This document shows, in pieces, positions 54,376 to 62,387 of a stretch of 64,000 nucleotides of DNA. The DNA comes from Patulibacter americanus DSM 16676 (GTDB lineage: Bacteria; Actinomycetota; Thermoleophilia; Solirubrobacterales; Solirubrobacteraceae): the NCBI RefSeq assembly GCF_000420025.1, contig NZ_ATUD01000001.1, positions 620,001-684,000 on the forward strand. The letters are read 5' to 3'. How positions within the stretch are numbered: the stretch's first letter is position 1; the number at the start of each line of letters is the position of its first letter. The position numbers and the translations under genes were made by a program. The notes beneath the pieces were generated by a model. That model saw nothing but the letters and a program-made list of their open reading frames with translations. It was not told the origin of the DNA and ran no database searches.

Positions 54376-55222
54376 GCTTGATCCTCCTGAGGGCCACGGC
54401 GGACGCGACGACGACGAGGCTCGTCGTGATGACGAGGATCATGGTCGCGGCGGCGGCGATGGTGGGGTCGGTGTCGCGGGTGATGGAGCCGTACATCTGC
54501 ACGGGCAGGGTGCGCAGGTACGGGCTCTGGATGAACAGGGAGATGACGACTTCGTCGAAGCTCGTCACGAAGGCGAAGAGCGCGCCGGAGAGGATCCCGG
54601 GGGCGACGAGGGGCAGCGTGATCTGGCGCAGGACGGCCCAGCGATTCGCGCCGCAGATCGCAGCCGCGTCCTGCAGCCGCCGGTCCAGCCCGGCGAGGCT
54701 CGCGCTCACGGGGATGATCACGAACGGGAGCGCCAGCACGGTGTGCGCGGCGACGAATCCGGGGAGCGTCCCCAGCAGCCGGAAGCGCAGGAACAGCGCG
54801 TAGGTGCCGACCGCCACGACGATCACCGGGACGATGATCGGCGCCATCAGCGCGCCGCGGGCAAGGGTCTGACCGCGCGGTCCGAGGCGGGCCAGGCCCA
54901 GGGCGGCCGCCGTGCCGACGACGGTCGCCACGACCGTCGTGAGCAGGCCGACCTGGATGCTCGACCAGAGCGAGGCCGCCCAGGTGGGGTCGGAGAAGAA
55001 GTTCTCGTACCACCGGGTCGACCAGCCCGTGGGCGGGAACGCCAGGGACTGCTTGTCGGTGAAGCTCAGCGGGATCACCACGAGCGCGGGGGCGACGAGC
55101 CAGAACGCGACGAGGGCGGAGAAGGCCCAGAGCAGGCCGCGGCCGACGCGGCGCTTCGGCTTGCGCGGCGCCGCCGGGACGGAGGCGCGCGTAGCGCCGT
55201 CCGTGACCGTCGGGGCGCTCAT
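54365..55222 (-). CDS. Polyamine-type ABC transporter permease (PotC-like)
   Basis: A 285-residue inner-membrane protein with six segments (first: LLWAFSALVAFWLVAPALVVI). The EAA-like loop is DAAAICGANRWAVLRQITLP. SFDEVVISLF is a typical PotC/PotI motif. The ATG at 55222 overlaps the stop of the companion permease (ATGA). Confidence 0.93.
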   Translation of the reverse strand: MSAPTVTDGATRASVPAAPRKPKRRVGRGLLWAFSALVAFWLVAPALVVIPLSFTDKQSLAFPPTGWSTRWYENFFSDPTWAASLWSSIQVGLLTTVVATVVGTAAALGLARLGPRGQTLARGALMAPIIVPVIVVAVGTYALFLRFRLLGTLPGFVAAHTVLALPFVIIPVSASLAGLDRRLQDAAAICGANRWAVLRQITLPLVAPGILSGALFAFVTSFDEVVISLFIQSPYLRTLPVQMYGSITRDTDPTIAAAATMILVITTSLVVVASAVALRRIKHAR

Positions 55223-56109
55223 GCCCGTCCCTCCGGCCGCTGGCCGCCGAGGAGCCGCAGGGCCCCCGCGGAGACCGCGAGCAGGACGAGGGTCATCACG
55301 AGGACGATCACGCCCATCGCACCACCCCGGCCCCACTCGAGCAGCCCGTTGACCTGGGTGAAGATCTGCTGCGAGACCAGCGCGGTGTCGGGCGAGCCGA
55401 GCAGCGCGGGCGTCACGTAGAAGCCGAGGCTCGAGATGAAGACCATCAGCGCGCCGGCGGCCAGGCCCGGCAGAGACAGCGGCAGCCACACCTTGACGAA
55501 GGTGGTCAGCGGCTTGGCCCCCAGCCCGCTCGAGGCCTGCAGGAGCCTGCGGTCGATGCCGCGCATCACCGCGTAGAGCGGCATGACCATGAACGGCAGC
55601 AGGATCTGGCTCATGCCGATGACCACGCCCGTCGTGGTGCGGATGAGCTGCACGGGTCCGAGCCCGAAGAACCCGAGGACGTCGTTCACGACGCCGGTGT
55701 CCTGGAGCAGGATGACCCAGGCGAAGGTGCGGACCATGAGGCTCGTCCAGAACGGCACGAGGACGAGCAGCGTTAGGACGGCCAGGCCCAACGGGCCGAC
55801 GACCGTCATGAGGTACGCGTAGGGGTACGCCAACAGCGCGCAGACCACGGTGACGATGAGCGCCGTGCGGAACGTGCGGATCAGGACGTCGACCTGGACG
55901 GCGTCGCCGAAGAACCAGCTGAAGTTCTGCAACCCCGTCTGCGGGTCGGTGAACGCGCGGACGACCATGACGGCCAGCGGCGCGAGGAAGAACGCGGCCA
56001 GCAGCACGGCGGCGGGCAGGAACAGGGAGCCGTTGCGGAGCCCGCGACGGGTCCGGCCGGGCGGCGGGGCCGCGGCGGCCGGCAGGGGTGGGGATGCGGA
56101 GACGGACAC
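55219..56109 (-). CDS. Polyamine-type ABC transporter permease (PotB-like)
   Basis: A 296-residue membrane protein with six segments. The ATPase-contact loop is QASSGLGAKPLTTFVKVWLP. FVPFWTSLMVRTFAW-like blocks (LVPFWTSLMVRTFAWVIL) identify the PotB branch. The start is GTG with GAGGAA 7 nt upstream, 15 nt after the binding-protein gene. Confidence 0.93.
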   Translation of the reverse strand: MSVSASPPLPAAAAPPPGRTRRGLRNGSLFLPAAVLLAAFFLAPLAVMVVRAFTDPQTGLQNFSWFFGDAVQVDVLIRTFRTALIVTVVCALLAYPYAYLMTVVGPLGLAVLTLLVLVPFWTSLMVRTFAWVILLQDTGVVNDVLGFFGLGPVQLIRTTTGVVIGMSQILLPFMVMPLYAVMRGIDRRLLQASSGLGAKPLTTFVKVWLPLSLPGLAAGALMVFISSLGFYVTPALLGSPDTALVSQQIFTQVNGLLEWGRGGAMGVIVLVMTLVLLAVSAGALRLLGGQRPEGRA

Positions 56110-56124
56110 GATCGTTCCTCGGGG

Positions 56125-57249
56125 TCAGCCGGCCAACCAGGCCGTGAACTTCTCGATCACCGCGGGCTGGTTCTCCGCCCACCACGCGCTGTCGACCTTG
56201 ATGGCCTGCCGCTGGCGCTCCGGCGTCGTGGTGACGTAGGACTGCAGGAGGCGGTCGACCTTGGGGCGGGCGTCCACGTGGATCGGGCTGTAGGAGGTCA
56301 GCTCGGTGAGCTTCTCCTGCTGCTCGCGGCCCAGGTAGTAGTTGATGAGCGCCATGGACGCCTTCGGGCTGCGCACGCCCTTCGGGACCACGAGCGCCTC
56401 ACGGCGCGGCACGAACTGGTTCCACACCGGCTCGAACTTCGCGCCGTTCTTCACCGCGGCGTAGGCGCGTCCGGACCACACGGTGGCCATGACGACCTCG
56501 CCGGACTCGAGCATCTGCTGCGAGCGGGCCCCCGTCTCCCAGAACACGAGGTGCTTCCGGATCGTGTCGAGCTTGCGCAGGGCGCGGTCGACGTCGAGGG
56601 GATAGAGGTCCTCCGGCGCCACGCCGTCGGCGATGAGCGCGCCCTCGAGGTCGCCCGGGGCCGCGTCGCCGGCGCCGCCGAACATGGCCCGCTTGCCGGG
56701 GAACCGCTGCACGTCGTAGAAGTCCTTCCACCCCTGCGGGGTGCGGCCGCCGAACTTCGTCTTGTCGTACGTGAGGACGGTGGCGTAGTTCATCGCCGGT
56801 ACGGAGCACCGGGTCGCCTGGCCCTCGGGGACCTTGCTCGCGTCGATGATCGAGTAGTCCAGCGGCATCAGGAGCTTGCCGCACTGCCCGTCGGACCAGA
56901 CCGCGTCGGTGTCGACGACGTCCCAGGTGACGAAGTCCGCCTCGACCTGCGCGCGGATCTTGGCGTACTCCGTCGGGCCGTCCTCGAGGATGCGCGCGCC
57001 GGAGAGCTTGCCGAACGGCTTGACGATGCCCTGCATCTGGCCCGTCTGGAACGCGCCGCCGTAGGACGTGAACGTCATCGCGACGTCCTTCAGCGCGTCG
57101 GGCTTGACCGTGCCGGCGCGGGCCGGGCCGGCACCGAGGTCGATGTTCGGCGGCGGGCCCTGGCCGGCACAGCCGCCGAGGGCGAGCGCGCCGGCGGCGA
57201 GCGCCGCGAGGCCGAGGCGCCGCCGGATGGTCGAGGGGAGTCTGCTCAT
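56125..57249 (-). CDS. Polyamine-type solute-binding lipoprotein (PotD/PotF-like)
   Basis: A 374-residue periplasmic-type binding protein with a lipoprotein signal ending ALALGGCAGQG. The mature part has the PotD/spermidine-putrescine fold (FTSYGGAFQTGQMQGIVKPF, AQVEADFVTWDVVDTD, AINYYLG-type end). It delivers the amine ligand to the two permeases. It lies 22 nt after the regulator on the same strand. Confidence 0.9.
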   Translation of the reverse strand: MSRLPSTIRRRLGLAALAAGALALGGCAGQGPPPNIDLGAGPARAGTVKPDALKDVAMTFTSYGGAFQTGQMQGIVKPFGKLSGARILEDGPTEYAKIRAQVEADFVTWDVVDTDAVWSDGQCGKLLMPLDYSIIDASKVPEGQATRCSVPAMNYATVLTYDKTKFGGRTPQGWKDFYDVQRFPGKRAMFGGAGDAAPGDLEGALIADGVAPEDLYPLDVDRALRKLDTIRKHLVFWETGARSQQMLESGEVVMATVWSGRAYAAVKNGAKFEPVWNQFVPRREALVVPKGVRSPKASMALINYYLGREQQEKLTELTSYSPIHVDARPKVDRLLQSYVTTTPERQRQAIKVDSAWWAENQPAVIEKFTAWLAG

Positions 57250-57271
57250 GAGGGGATCACCGGGCTGGGGG

Positions 57272-57904
57272 CTAGGTCGTCGGGGGCGAGATGAGCCAGA
57301 GGACCTCGGCCAGCTCGTCGCTCGTGTTCACCACGCGGTGGGGCACCGTGGTCGAGTACTCGATGCTGTCTCCGGCCTGCAGGTCGTGGCCCGCCCCGTC
57401 GAGCTCGACCCGCACGGACCCGGAGATCACGAGGAACAGCTCCTGCGCGTCGCCGTGCACGTAGGCCTCGTCGCCCGTGGTGGCGCCGGGGTCGAACTCG
57501 CCGGCGTAGGCCTCGAAGTGGCGCAGCGGCCGCTGCGAGAGCAGGTACTTGCGCGAGCCGCCGGCGGCCGGGATCTCCGGCCGGGCGTCGCGGCGCACGA
57601 CCGTCGGCTCGACGGGGCGGTCCTCGCTGAAGAGGTCCGCGACCGCGAGGCCGAGGGCGTCGGCGATCCGGCGCAGCGTGCCGATGCTCGCGTTGGCACG
57701 CCCCCGCTCGAGCTCGCTGAGGAACCCCGGCGAGATCCCGGCCAGGCCGGCCGTCGCCCGCAGCGACGTGCGCCGCATCTGACGGAACCCGCGGAGACGT
57801 TCGCCGAGGGCCTCGCGGCCCGCCTGCTCCTCGGCCTCCGTCGGCCCGCCCTCCGCTCGCCGAACAGGCTCGTCGCCTGGAGCGATCACATCGTTCGCTG
57901 ACAC
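57272..57904 (-). CDS. XRE-family regulator with cupin domain (PuuR-like)
   Basis: A 210-residue regulator. The XRE HTH reads TSLRATAGLAGISPGFLSELERGRANASIGTLRRIADAL (split here as LRATAGLAGISPGFL and ELERGRANASIGTL). The C-terminal cupin (about 115-205) has YVHGDAQELFLVISG, DSIEYSTTVPHRVVN. XRE-cupin proteins such as PuuR sense a small amine or acid and control its uptake and breakdown. The GTG at 57904 was chosen because the promoter -10 ends 7 nt before it, which implies a leaderless message. A TTG at 57940 lies inside the -35 and is unlikely. It heads the six-gene amine operon. Confidence 0.9.
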   Translation of the reverse strand: MSANDVIAPGDEPVRRAEGGPTEAEEQAGREALGERLRGFRQMRRTSLRATAGLAGISPGFLSELERGRANASIGTLRRIADALGLAVADLFSEDRPVEPTVVRRDARPEIPAAGGSRKYLLSQRPLRHFEAYAGEFDPGATTGDEAYVHGDAQELFLVISGSVRVELDGAGHDLQAGDSIEYSTTVPHRVVNTSDELAEVLWLISPPTT

Positions 57905-57911
57905 AGAACGC

Positions 57912-57940
57912 AACGTACAGTGACGGAGAGCACACGACAA
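57912..57940 (-). promoter_or_regulatory. Promoter of the amine-transport operon (leaderless)
   Basis: On the minus strand TTGTCG (57940-57935) and TACGTT (57917-57912) are 17 nt apart, and the GTG follows 7 nt later. Six downstream genes can be read from it. Confidence 0.65.
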
Positions 57941-58006
57941 CCCCCCGATGGCGGGTTGCTGGCGAGGCGTGGCACCCCACGTGAGGAGAGCGCGCCGGCG
58001 ACGCGG

Positions 58007-58032
58007 CCCGGGGCCAGCGACGCGGCCCCGGG
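58007..58032 (-). terminator. Hairpin after the D-cysteine desulfhydrase-like gene
   Basis: CCCGGGGCC (58007-58015) and GGCCCCGGG (58024-58032) pair perfectly with an 8-nt loop, 10 nt past the stop at 58043. It separates that gene from the amine operon. Confidence 0.6.
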
Positions 58033-58042
58033 GGCGGGCGGC

Positions 58043-59002
58043 TCAGCCCAGCGTCGCGGCGAGCTCGGCCGCGACGGGGTGCCCGAACAGGCCGGGCAGG
58101 CCGCCCGTGTGCACGAACACCGTCCGGTCGCCCGGCACGATCGCGCCGTCGCGCACCCCGGCGAGCAGGCCCGCGAACGCCGTCGCGGTGTAGACGGGGT
58201 CGAGGACGATTCCCGCGTGGCGGCCGGCCAGGATCATCGCCTCGCGGCCGGCGGCGGAGAGCACGCCGTAGCCCTCACCCGCGACGTCCTCGCGGACGCG
58301 GACCTCGTCCTCACGCACCGTGCGGCCGGTGGCGGTGGCGGCCACGAGGCGGGCCACCCGGGCGACGGGGTCGGGGACGGCCCCCGTGTCGACGCCGAGC
58401 ACGCGCTCGGGGCCGAGCCCGGTCACGAGGCCCGCCATCGTGCCGCCGGAGCCCACGGCGACGACGACGTGGCGCGCGTCGGGCACCTGCTCGGCGAGCT
58501 CCGCGGCGCACTCGACGTAGCCGCGAGCGCCCACGCCGTCCGAACCGCCGAACGGGATCACGGACACCGTCGCCCCGCCGCGCTCGCGCTCGGCGGCCAC
58601 CTCGCCCGCCCGGGCGGCGAGCACCTCGTCGCCGCCCGCCCCCGCCCACACGACCTCGGCGCCGAACAGCGCGTCGAGGGCGAGGTTGCCGGTGGCCTCG
58701 CCCGGCCCGTCCCCGTGCAGCACGAGCACGACGTCGAGGCCGAGCCGCCGGGCCGCGGCGGCCGTCAGCCGCGCGTGGTTGCTCTGGGCCGCGCCCGTCG
58801 TGACGACGGTGTCCGCGCCGTCGGCCACCGCGACGCCGAGCAGGTGCGCGAGCTTGCGCAGCTTGTTGCCGCCCCCGCCGTGCCCGAGCCAGTCGTCGCG
58901 CTTGACCCACAGGTCGTCCGGATCGAGCCCGACGGCGGCGGAGAGCCGGGGCACGGGCTCGACCGGGGTCCGCCAGAGGCCGAGGTCCACGGTGCGCGCC
59001 AT
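58043..59002 (-). CDS. D-cysteine desulfhydrase / ACC deaminase-family PLP enzyme
   Basis: A 319-residue fold-type II PLP enzyme. The Schiff-base lysine is K47 in GGGGNKLRKL, and the nucleophile/carboxylate loop reads AQSNHARL. AVGSGGTMAGLVTGL binds the PLP phosphate. The family degrades D-cysteine to pyruvate, ammonia and H2S, or deaminates 1-aminocyclopropane-1-carboxylate; the two cannot be separated with confidence here. The ATG at 59002 begins the conserved region and has TAGGCT 7 nt upstream. Confidence 0.88.
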   Translation of the reverse strand: MARTVDLGLWRTPVEPVPRLSAAVGLDPDDLWVKRDDWLGHGGGGNKLRKLAHLLGVAVADGADTVVTTGAAQSNHARLTAAAARRLGLDVVLVLHGDGPGEATGNLALDALFGAEVVWAGAGGDEVLAARAGEVAAERERGGATVSVIPFGGSDGVGARGYVECAAELAEQVPDARHVVVAVGSGGTMAGLVTGLGPERVLGVDTGAVPDPVARVARLVAATATGRTVREDEVRVREDVAGEGYGVLSAAGREAMILAGRHAGIVLDPVYTATAFAGLLAGVRDGAIVPGDRTVFVHTGGLPGLFGHPVAAELAATLG

Positions 59003-59142
59003 GCGGAGGAGCCTATCCGTGGCCCGCCGGAACCCCACCGAGCGGTCGTCGCCGTGGGCCCGCTCGGCTCGACCAGGCGCCGTTCCCGGGTGCCGTGCTG
59101 CACGTGCGGCCGGCCGGCGCGCGATGCGGCATGCTGTGCCGC

Positions 59143-60147
59143 GTGAGGCGTGTGGCCCTCCTCCTCGCCGCGCTTGTCCTGAGCGCGGTCCTCTCCGCCT
59201 GCGGCGGCGGCGTCGCGACGGGCGGGTCGGCGTCGGGCGACGCCGGCGCGGCGCAGATCTCGGCCGCGGCCCGCACGCCCCTGCAGGGCTACAACGGCAC
59301 GCAGGCCCCCGCCGCCATCCAGATCCCGCTGCGGCTCAAGCCCACACCGGAGGCCGCCCGCGCGTTCCGCGATCCCCTGACGAAGCACCCGCGGGCCGGG
59401 CTCGTGGCCGACCTCGACACGGGCGCCGTGCTGTGGGCCAAGAGCGCCAACCGCGACCTGCCGATCGCGAGCGTCACGAAGCTCATGACGGCGCTGATCG
59501 TCGACGTGCGCACGAAGCCCACGGACCGCGTGCGCATCAGCCGGCGCGCCGTGGCGGCGCAGGGGTCGCGCGTCGGCCTGCTGCCGCTCTACAAGCGGGT
59601 CCCGCTCAGCGCGCTCCAGTACGCCCTGCTGCTGCCGTCGGGCAACGACGCCGCGGTCGCGCTGGCGGAGCACGTCGGAGGCAGCGTCGAGGGCTTCGTC
59701 GACCTGATGAACGCGCAGGCCAAGGCGATGGGGATGACGTGCACGCGGTTCGGCTCGCCCAGCGGGTTCGAGGAGGTGGAGCGTCAGCGCGACGCGAAGA
59801 ACCGGTCCTGCGCGTCCGACCTCGCGATCCTGGCCCGCGTCGTCCTGGACCGCCCGCGCCTGGCGAAAATCGCCGCCACCCGCGACGTCGTCCGGTCCTT
59901 TCCCATCAAGGGCCGCAAGCTCTTCCTCCACAACCACAACCCGCTGCTGCGCGACGGCTACCCGGGCACCTTGGGCCTGAAGACGGGCTACACCGACGCC
60001 GCCGGCCGCACGTTCGTGGGCGCCGCGCAGCGCGGCGGCCACCGGCTCGTCGTGGTGCTGCTGCGCACCCCGGACATCGGCCGGCAGTCCGAGGCGCTGC
60101 TCGACGCCGGGTTCCGCGCGCTCGGCGTGCCCACCCGGGCGCGCTGA
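59143..60147 (+). CDS. D-alanyl-D-alanine carboxypeptidase (PBP5-type) lipoprotein
   Basis: A 334-residue serine peptidase trimming the terminal D-Ala of peptidoglycan stems. SxxK is S110-V-T-K113, SxN is SGND (PSGNDAAVALAEHVGG) and KTG is LKTGYTDAAGR. A short signal ends VLSACGG, so it is probably a lipoprotein. GTG at 59143 gives the cleanest signal peptide and has CATGCT 7 nt upstream. ATG at 59131 or GTG at 59095 are alternatives. The C-terminal PBP5 stalk domain is missing, as in short actinobacterial forms. Confidence 0.9.
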   Translation: MRRVALLLAALVLSAVLSACGGGVATGGSASGDAGAAQISAAARTPLQGYNGTQAPAAIQIPLRLKPTPEAARAFRDPLTKHPRAGLVADLDTGAVLWAKSANRDLPIASVTKLMTALIVDVRTKPTDRVRISRRAVAAQGSRVGLLPLYKRVPLSALQYALLLPSGNDAAVALAEHVGGSVEGFVDLMNAQAKAMGMTCTRFGSPSGFEEVERQRDAKNRSCASDLAILARVVLDRPRLAKIAATRDVVRSFPIKGRKLFLHNHNPLLRDGYPGTLGLKTGYTDAAGRTFVGAAQRGGHRLVVVLLRTPDIGRQSEALLDAGFRALGVPTRAR

Positions 60148-60195
60148 GCCCCCGGGCGTCCACCGCGGCGGACAGGCGACGCGCCCGGCCCCCGC

Positions 60196-60789
60196 TCAGT
60201 CCTCGCCGCGCAGGTCCGCGTCGGCGGCGTCCATGATCTCGGCGCGCATGTTGCTCTCCATCATCCGCAGCGACGCCTTCGCCAGGTCGGCGTCGATGTG
60301 CGCCACCGCGTCGCGGGGCACCACGATCTGGAAGTGGCGGATGTAGGCGTCGAGCGCGGAATAGAGGATGCACTGCTCCGTCACCTGGCCCGTGAGGACC
60401 AGCCGGCCGATGCCCTCGGACTCGAGCAGGTACTCCAGCGGCGAGCCGTAGAAGATCGAGTGGCGTGCCTTGAACACGAACGGGGCGTCGTCGCGCGGGA
60501 GCATCGGGTCGATGAGGTGGTCCTGACCCGGCCGGCGCGCGTCCTCGATCAGCTCGTCCCGCCGCGACCCCCACAGCCCGTGGTTGTCGTTGACGTGGAT
60601 GACGGGCACGTCCTCGGCGTACGCCCGCTCGATCAGCCCGGAGACCACCGGCACGACCGATTCCGCCGACTCACGCAGCGGCTCGCCGTCGGGGTGGTCG
60701 TAGTTGTTGATCATGTCGACGACGAGCAGCGCGCTGCGCTCGCCGCGGCCCAGGGCGCTGCGGTTGTCGTCTTCGGGTCGGCTGCTCAC
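60196..60789 (-). CDS. Isochorismatase-like cysteine hydrolase
   Basis: A 197-residue enzyme of the isochorismatase/nicotinamidase superfamily. The catalytic triad is D25 in LLVVDMINNY, the Lys in FVFKARHSIFYGS and the Cys in VTEQCILYSALDAYIR. A cis-peptide precedes the Cys (GQVTEQC). Members hydrolyse nicotinamide, carbamoylated compounds or isochorismate; the substrate is not evident. The start is GTG; an ATG within MINNY is too far in. It is divergent from the truncated transporter. Confidence 0.9.
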   Translation of the reverse strand: MSSRPEDDNRSALGRGERSALLVVDMINNYDHPDGEPLRESAESVVPVVSGLIERAYAEDVPVIHVNDNHGLWGSRRDELIEDARRPGQDHLIDPMLPRDDAPFVFKARHSIFYGSPLEYLLESEGIGRLVLTGQVTEQCILYSALDAYIRHFQIVVPRDAVAHIDADLAKASLRMMESNMRAEIMDAADADLRGED

Positions 60790-60932
60790 CCTGGGTGACT
60801 TCCCCCTCGGGGCGACGCGCAATCGGGATGCCACGGACGGCCGTCCCCGCAGGGCCGGGGACCGCCGCCGGCCGCCGCCCGGGCCGCCGCGGTCTCCGGC
60901 GACAGAAGGTCGGACCCTGCAACCATTGACGG

Positions 60933-61571
60933 GTGACGAGTCCCGCCGCACCAGCTCCCCGCATGGACCGCCGCCTCGTGGTCCTGCTCGCGGTCACGTG
61001 CGGCGTCGCGGTGTCGAGCCTCTACGTCGCCCAGCCGCTGCTCGACACGATCGGCAACGCGTTCCGCGTCAGCGACGGCACCGCCGGCCTGCTCGTGACC
61101 GCCAGCCAGCTCGGCTACGTCGTCGGGCTCGCGCTGCTCGTGCCGCTGGGTGACCTGCTCGAGCGCCGCCGGCTGATCGTCGGCCTGCTCGTCCTTGCCG
61201 CCCTCGGCCAGGTCGTGAGCGCCCTCGCGCCCGGGTTCGCCGTGCTGGCGGCTTCGCTCGCCCTCGTCGGCGTCACGTCGGCGGTCGCGCAGATCGTCGT
61301 CCCGCTCGCCGCGTCGCTGGCGGCGGAGGACGAGCGCGGCCAGGTCGTCGGCACCGTCATGAGCGGCCTCCTGGTCGGCATCCTGCTGGCCCGCACGCTC
61401 AGCGGCCTGCTGGCCGAGGTCGGCGGCTGGCGCCTCGTGTTCGCCGCCGTCGCCGCCGCGCTGCTCGTGCTCGCCGCCGTGCTGTGGCGGTTCCCCCCGT
61501 CGCACACGTCCCCGCCGAGGTGCGGGCGCCGGGTCGGCCGCAGATCGTGTTCGCGCACCACGACGGCGTGA
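60933..61571 (+). pseudogene. MFS transporter, N-terminal half only
   Basis: A 212-residue frame matching the first six transmembrane helices of an AraJ/YnfM-type MFS efflux protein (VVLLAVTCGVAVSSLYVAQP, VGLALLVPLGDLLERRR between TM2 and TM3, and VSGLL-type TM5). Similarity stops right after TM6 (LAAVLWRFPPSH), where a normal gene would continue through a linker to six more helices. The next 40 codons are out-of-frame sequence of a different gene. It is therefore a truncated remnant and probably not a working carrier. GTG at 60933 or ATG at 60963 may be the start. Confidence 0.8.
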
Positions 61572-61651
61572 CGATCGCGCCGGGGGTCGTCGCCAACGTG
61601 CTCTGCAAGCAGGTGGGCCTGGACACCGAGACCGCCCTGGCCCTACTCTGA
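61526..61651 (+). pseudogene. Probable hicA toxin, C-terminal remnant
   Basis: In the frame ending with TGA at 61649-61651, about 41 codons read APGRPQIVFAHHDG, then VTIAPGVVANVLCKQVGLD, then TETALALL. This resembles the end of HicA-type mRNA interferases (a strand, a Pro, and a helix with a K-Q-x-G-L motif). The catalytic GSH part and N-terminus are absent; upstream is MFS sequence in another frame. The hicB-like gene follows by 13 nt. The identification is by pattern only. Confidence 0.42.
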
Positions 61652-61664
61652 GATGAGGCATCCG

Positions 61665-61901
61665 ATGGACACCGTTCGCACCCTTCACACCCATGAGGCC
61701 GGGTTCGGCTGGTTCTTCACGTCGCCCGACGTAGAGGGCCTCACGGGCAGCGCGCCGACGTACGACGAGGCGCACACCGAGGCGGAGAAGGTCGTGCGCT
61801 GGCACTTGGCGGGCGAGGCCAAGGAGCGTGGCGAGGCGGCGCCGGAAGTCGAGTTCGTGCACTTCGTGCCGGACACCGCCGCCGCGGCGCTGGCGGCGTA
61901 G
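61665..61901 (+). CDS. HicB-like antitoxin
   Basis: A 78-residue HicB/DUF1902-type protein. FGWFFTSPDVEGLTGSAPTY is the degenerate RNase-H-like strand pattern, followed by a helix with EEA-like spacing (DEAHTEAEKVVRWHL) and an acidic tail. HicB-type antitoxins neutralise HicA and often bind DNA, but no HTH or RHH extension is seen. The ATG at 61665 has GAGG 6 nt upstream; an ATG at 61653 in the same frame adds four residues. With its toxin truncated, this is probably a solitary relic. Confidence 0.65.
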   Translation: MDTVRTLHTHEAGFGWFFTSPDVEGLTGSAPTYDEAHTEAEKVVRWHLAGEAKERGEAAPEVEFVHFVPDTAAAALAA

Positions 61902-62387
61902 CCCGGACGCCGCGCCGCGTCTCCTGCTCGGCACGGGCCGTGCGGGGGCTGGGGGCGGAGCTCCCAGTGCTGTCCTGGCGTGCCGGAGGTGCGCGCCCCA
62001 TGGCCCTGGCCGGTCGCGTACGGGGTGAGCCCGGGATCCGCTTCCGCCCCTCCCCCACCCTCTCCTCGATGTGGGCGGTAATCGCCACGCGCGCTGCGGG
62101 CCCGCGGCCCGACGCAGCTGCTAGCTACTTGCCTACCATCCCTGCCGCGACTGGCGCGGCCATCAGGCGAGTCCCACCGCCTTGGACGTGCAGTCCTGGC
62201 GTACGGCAGGGGGCAGGCCTGCTCCCCGCGGAGGCCGAGCAGCGCGGCGACCCCTCTCGGAGCTCAGTGCCCCCTGTCCGATCACCGGCGGTCTACCTGC
62301 CACCGTCCCGCACGTGGTGGGCAGAGCATCCGCCCTGCCCACCACGTTGTCCTCAGTGCGCCGCGGGCGCCCTGCGTGGAGTCCGGC
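61902..62387. other. Intergenic region of lower GC, 486 bases
   Basis: I see no convincing gene here. Short frames on both strands lack family similarity. The base composition is noticeably less GC-rich than elsewhere. The only clear structure is the hairpin at 62312-62347. Confidence 0.5.
62312..62347 (-). terminator. 13-bp hairpin downstream of the secreted lectin-like gene
   Basis: Arms 62312-62324 and 62335-62347 are exact complements (CGTGGTGGGCAG core) with a 10-nt loop. It lies about 40 nt past the minus-strand stop at 62388 and is also 410 nt past the hicB-like gene on the other strand. Confidence 0.6.

Noticed and set aside
62312..62347. Hairpin considered as part of a tRNA or small RNA gene
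   Set aside because: There is no T-loop or anticodon arrangement, and the simple stem-loop placed after a stop codon fits a terminator better.
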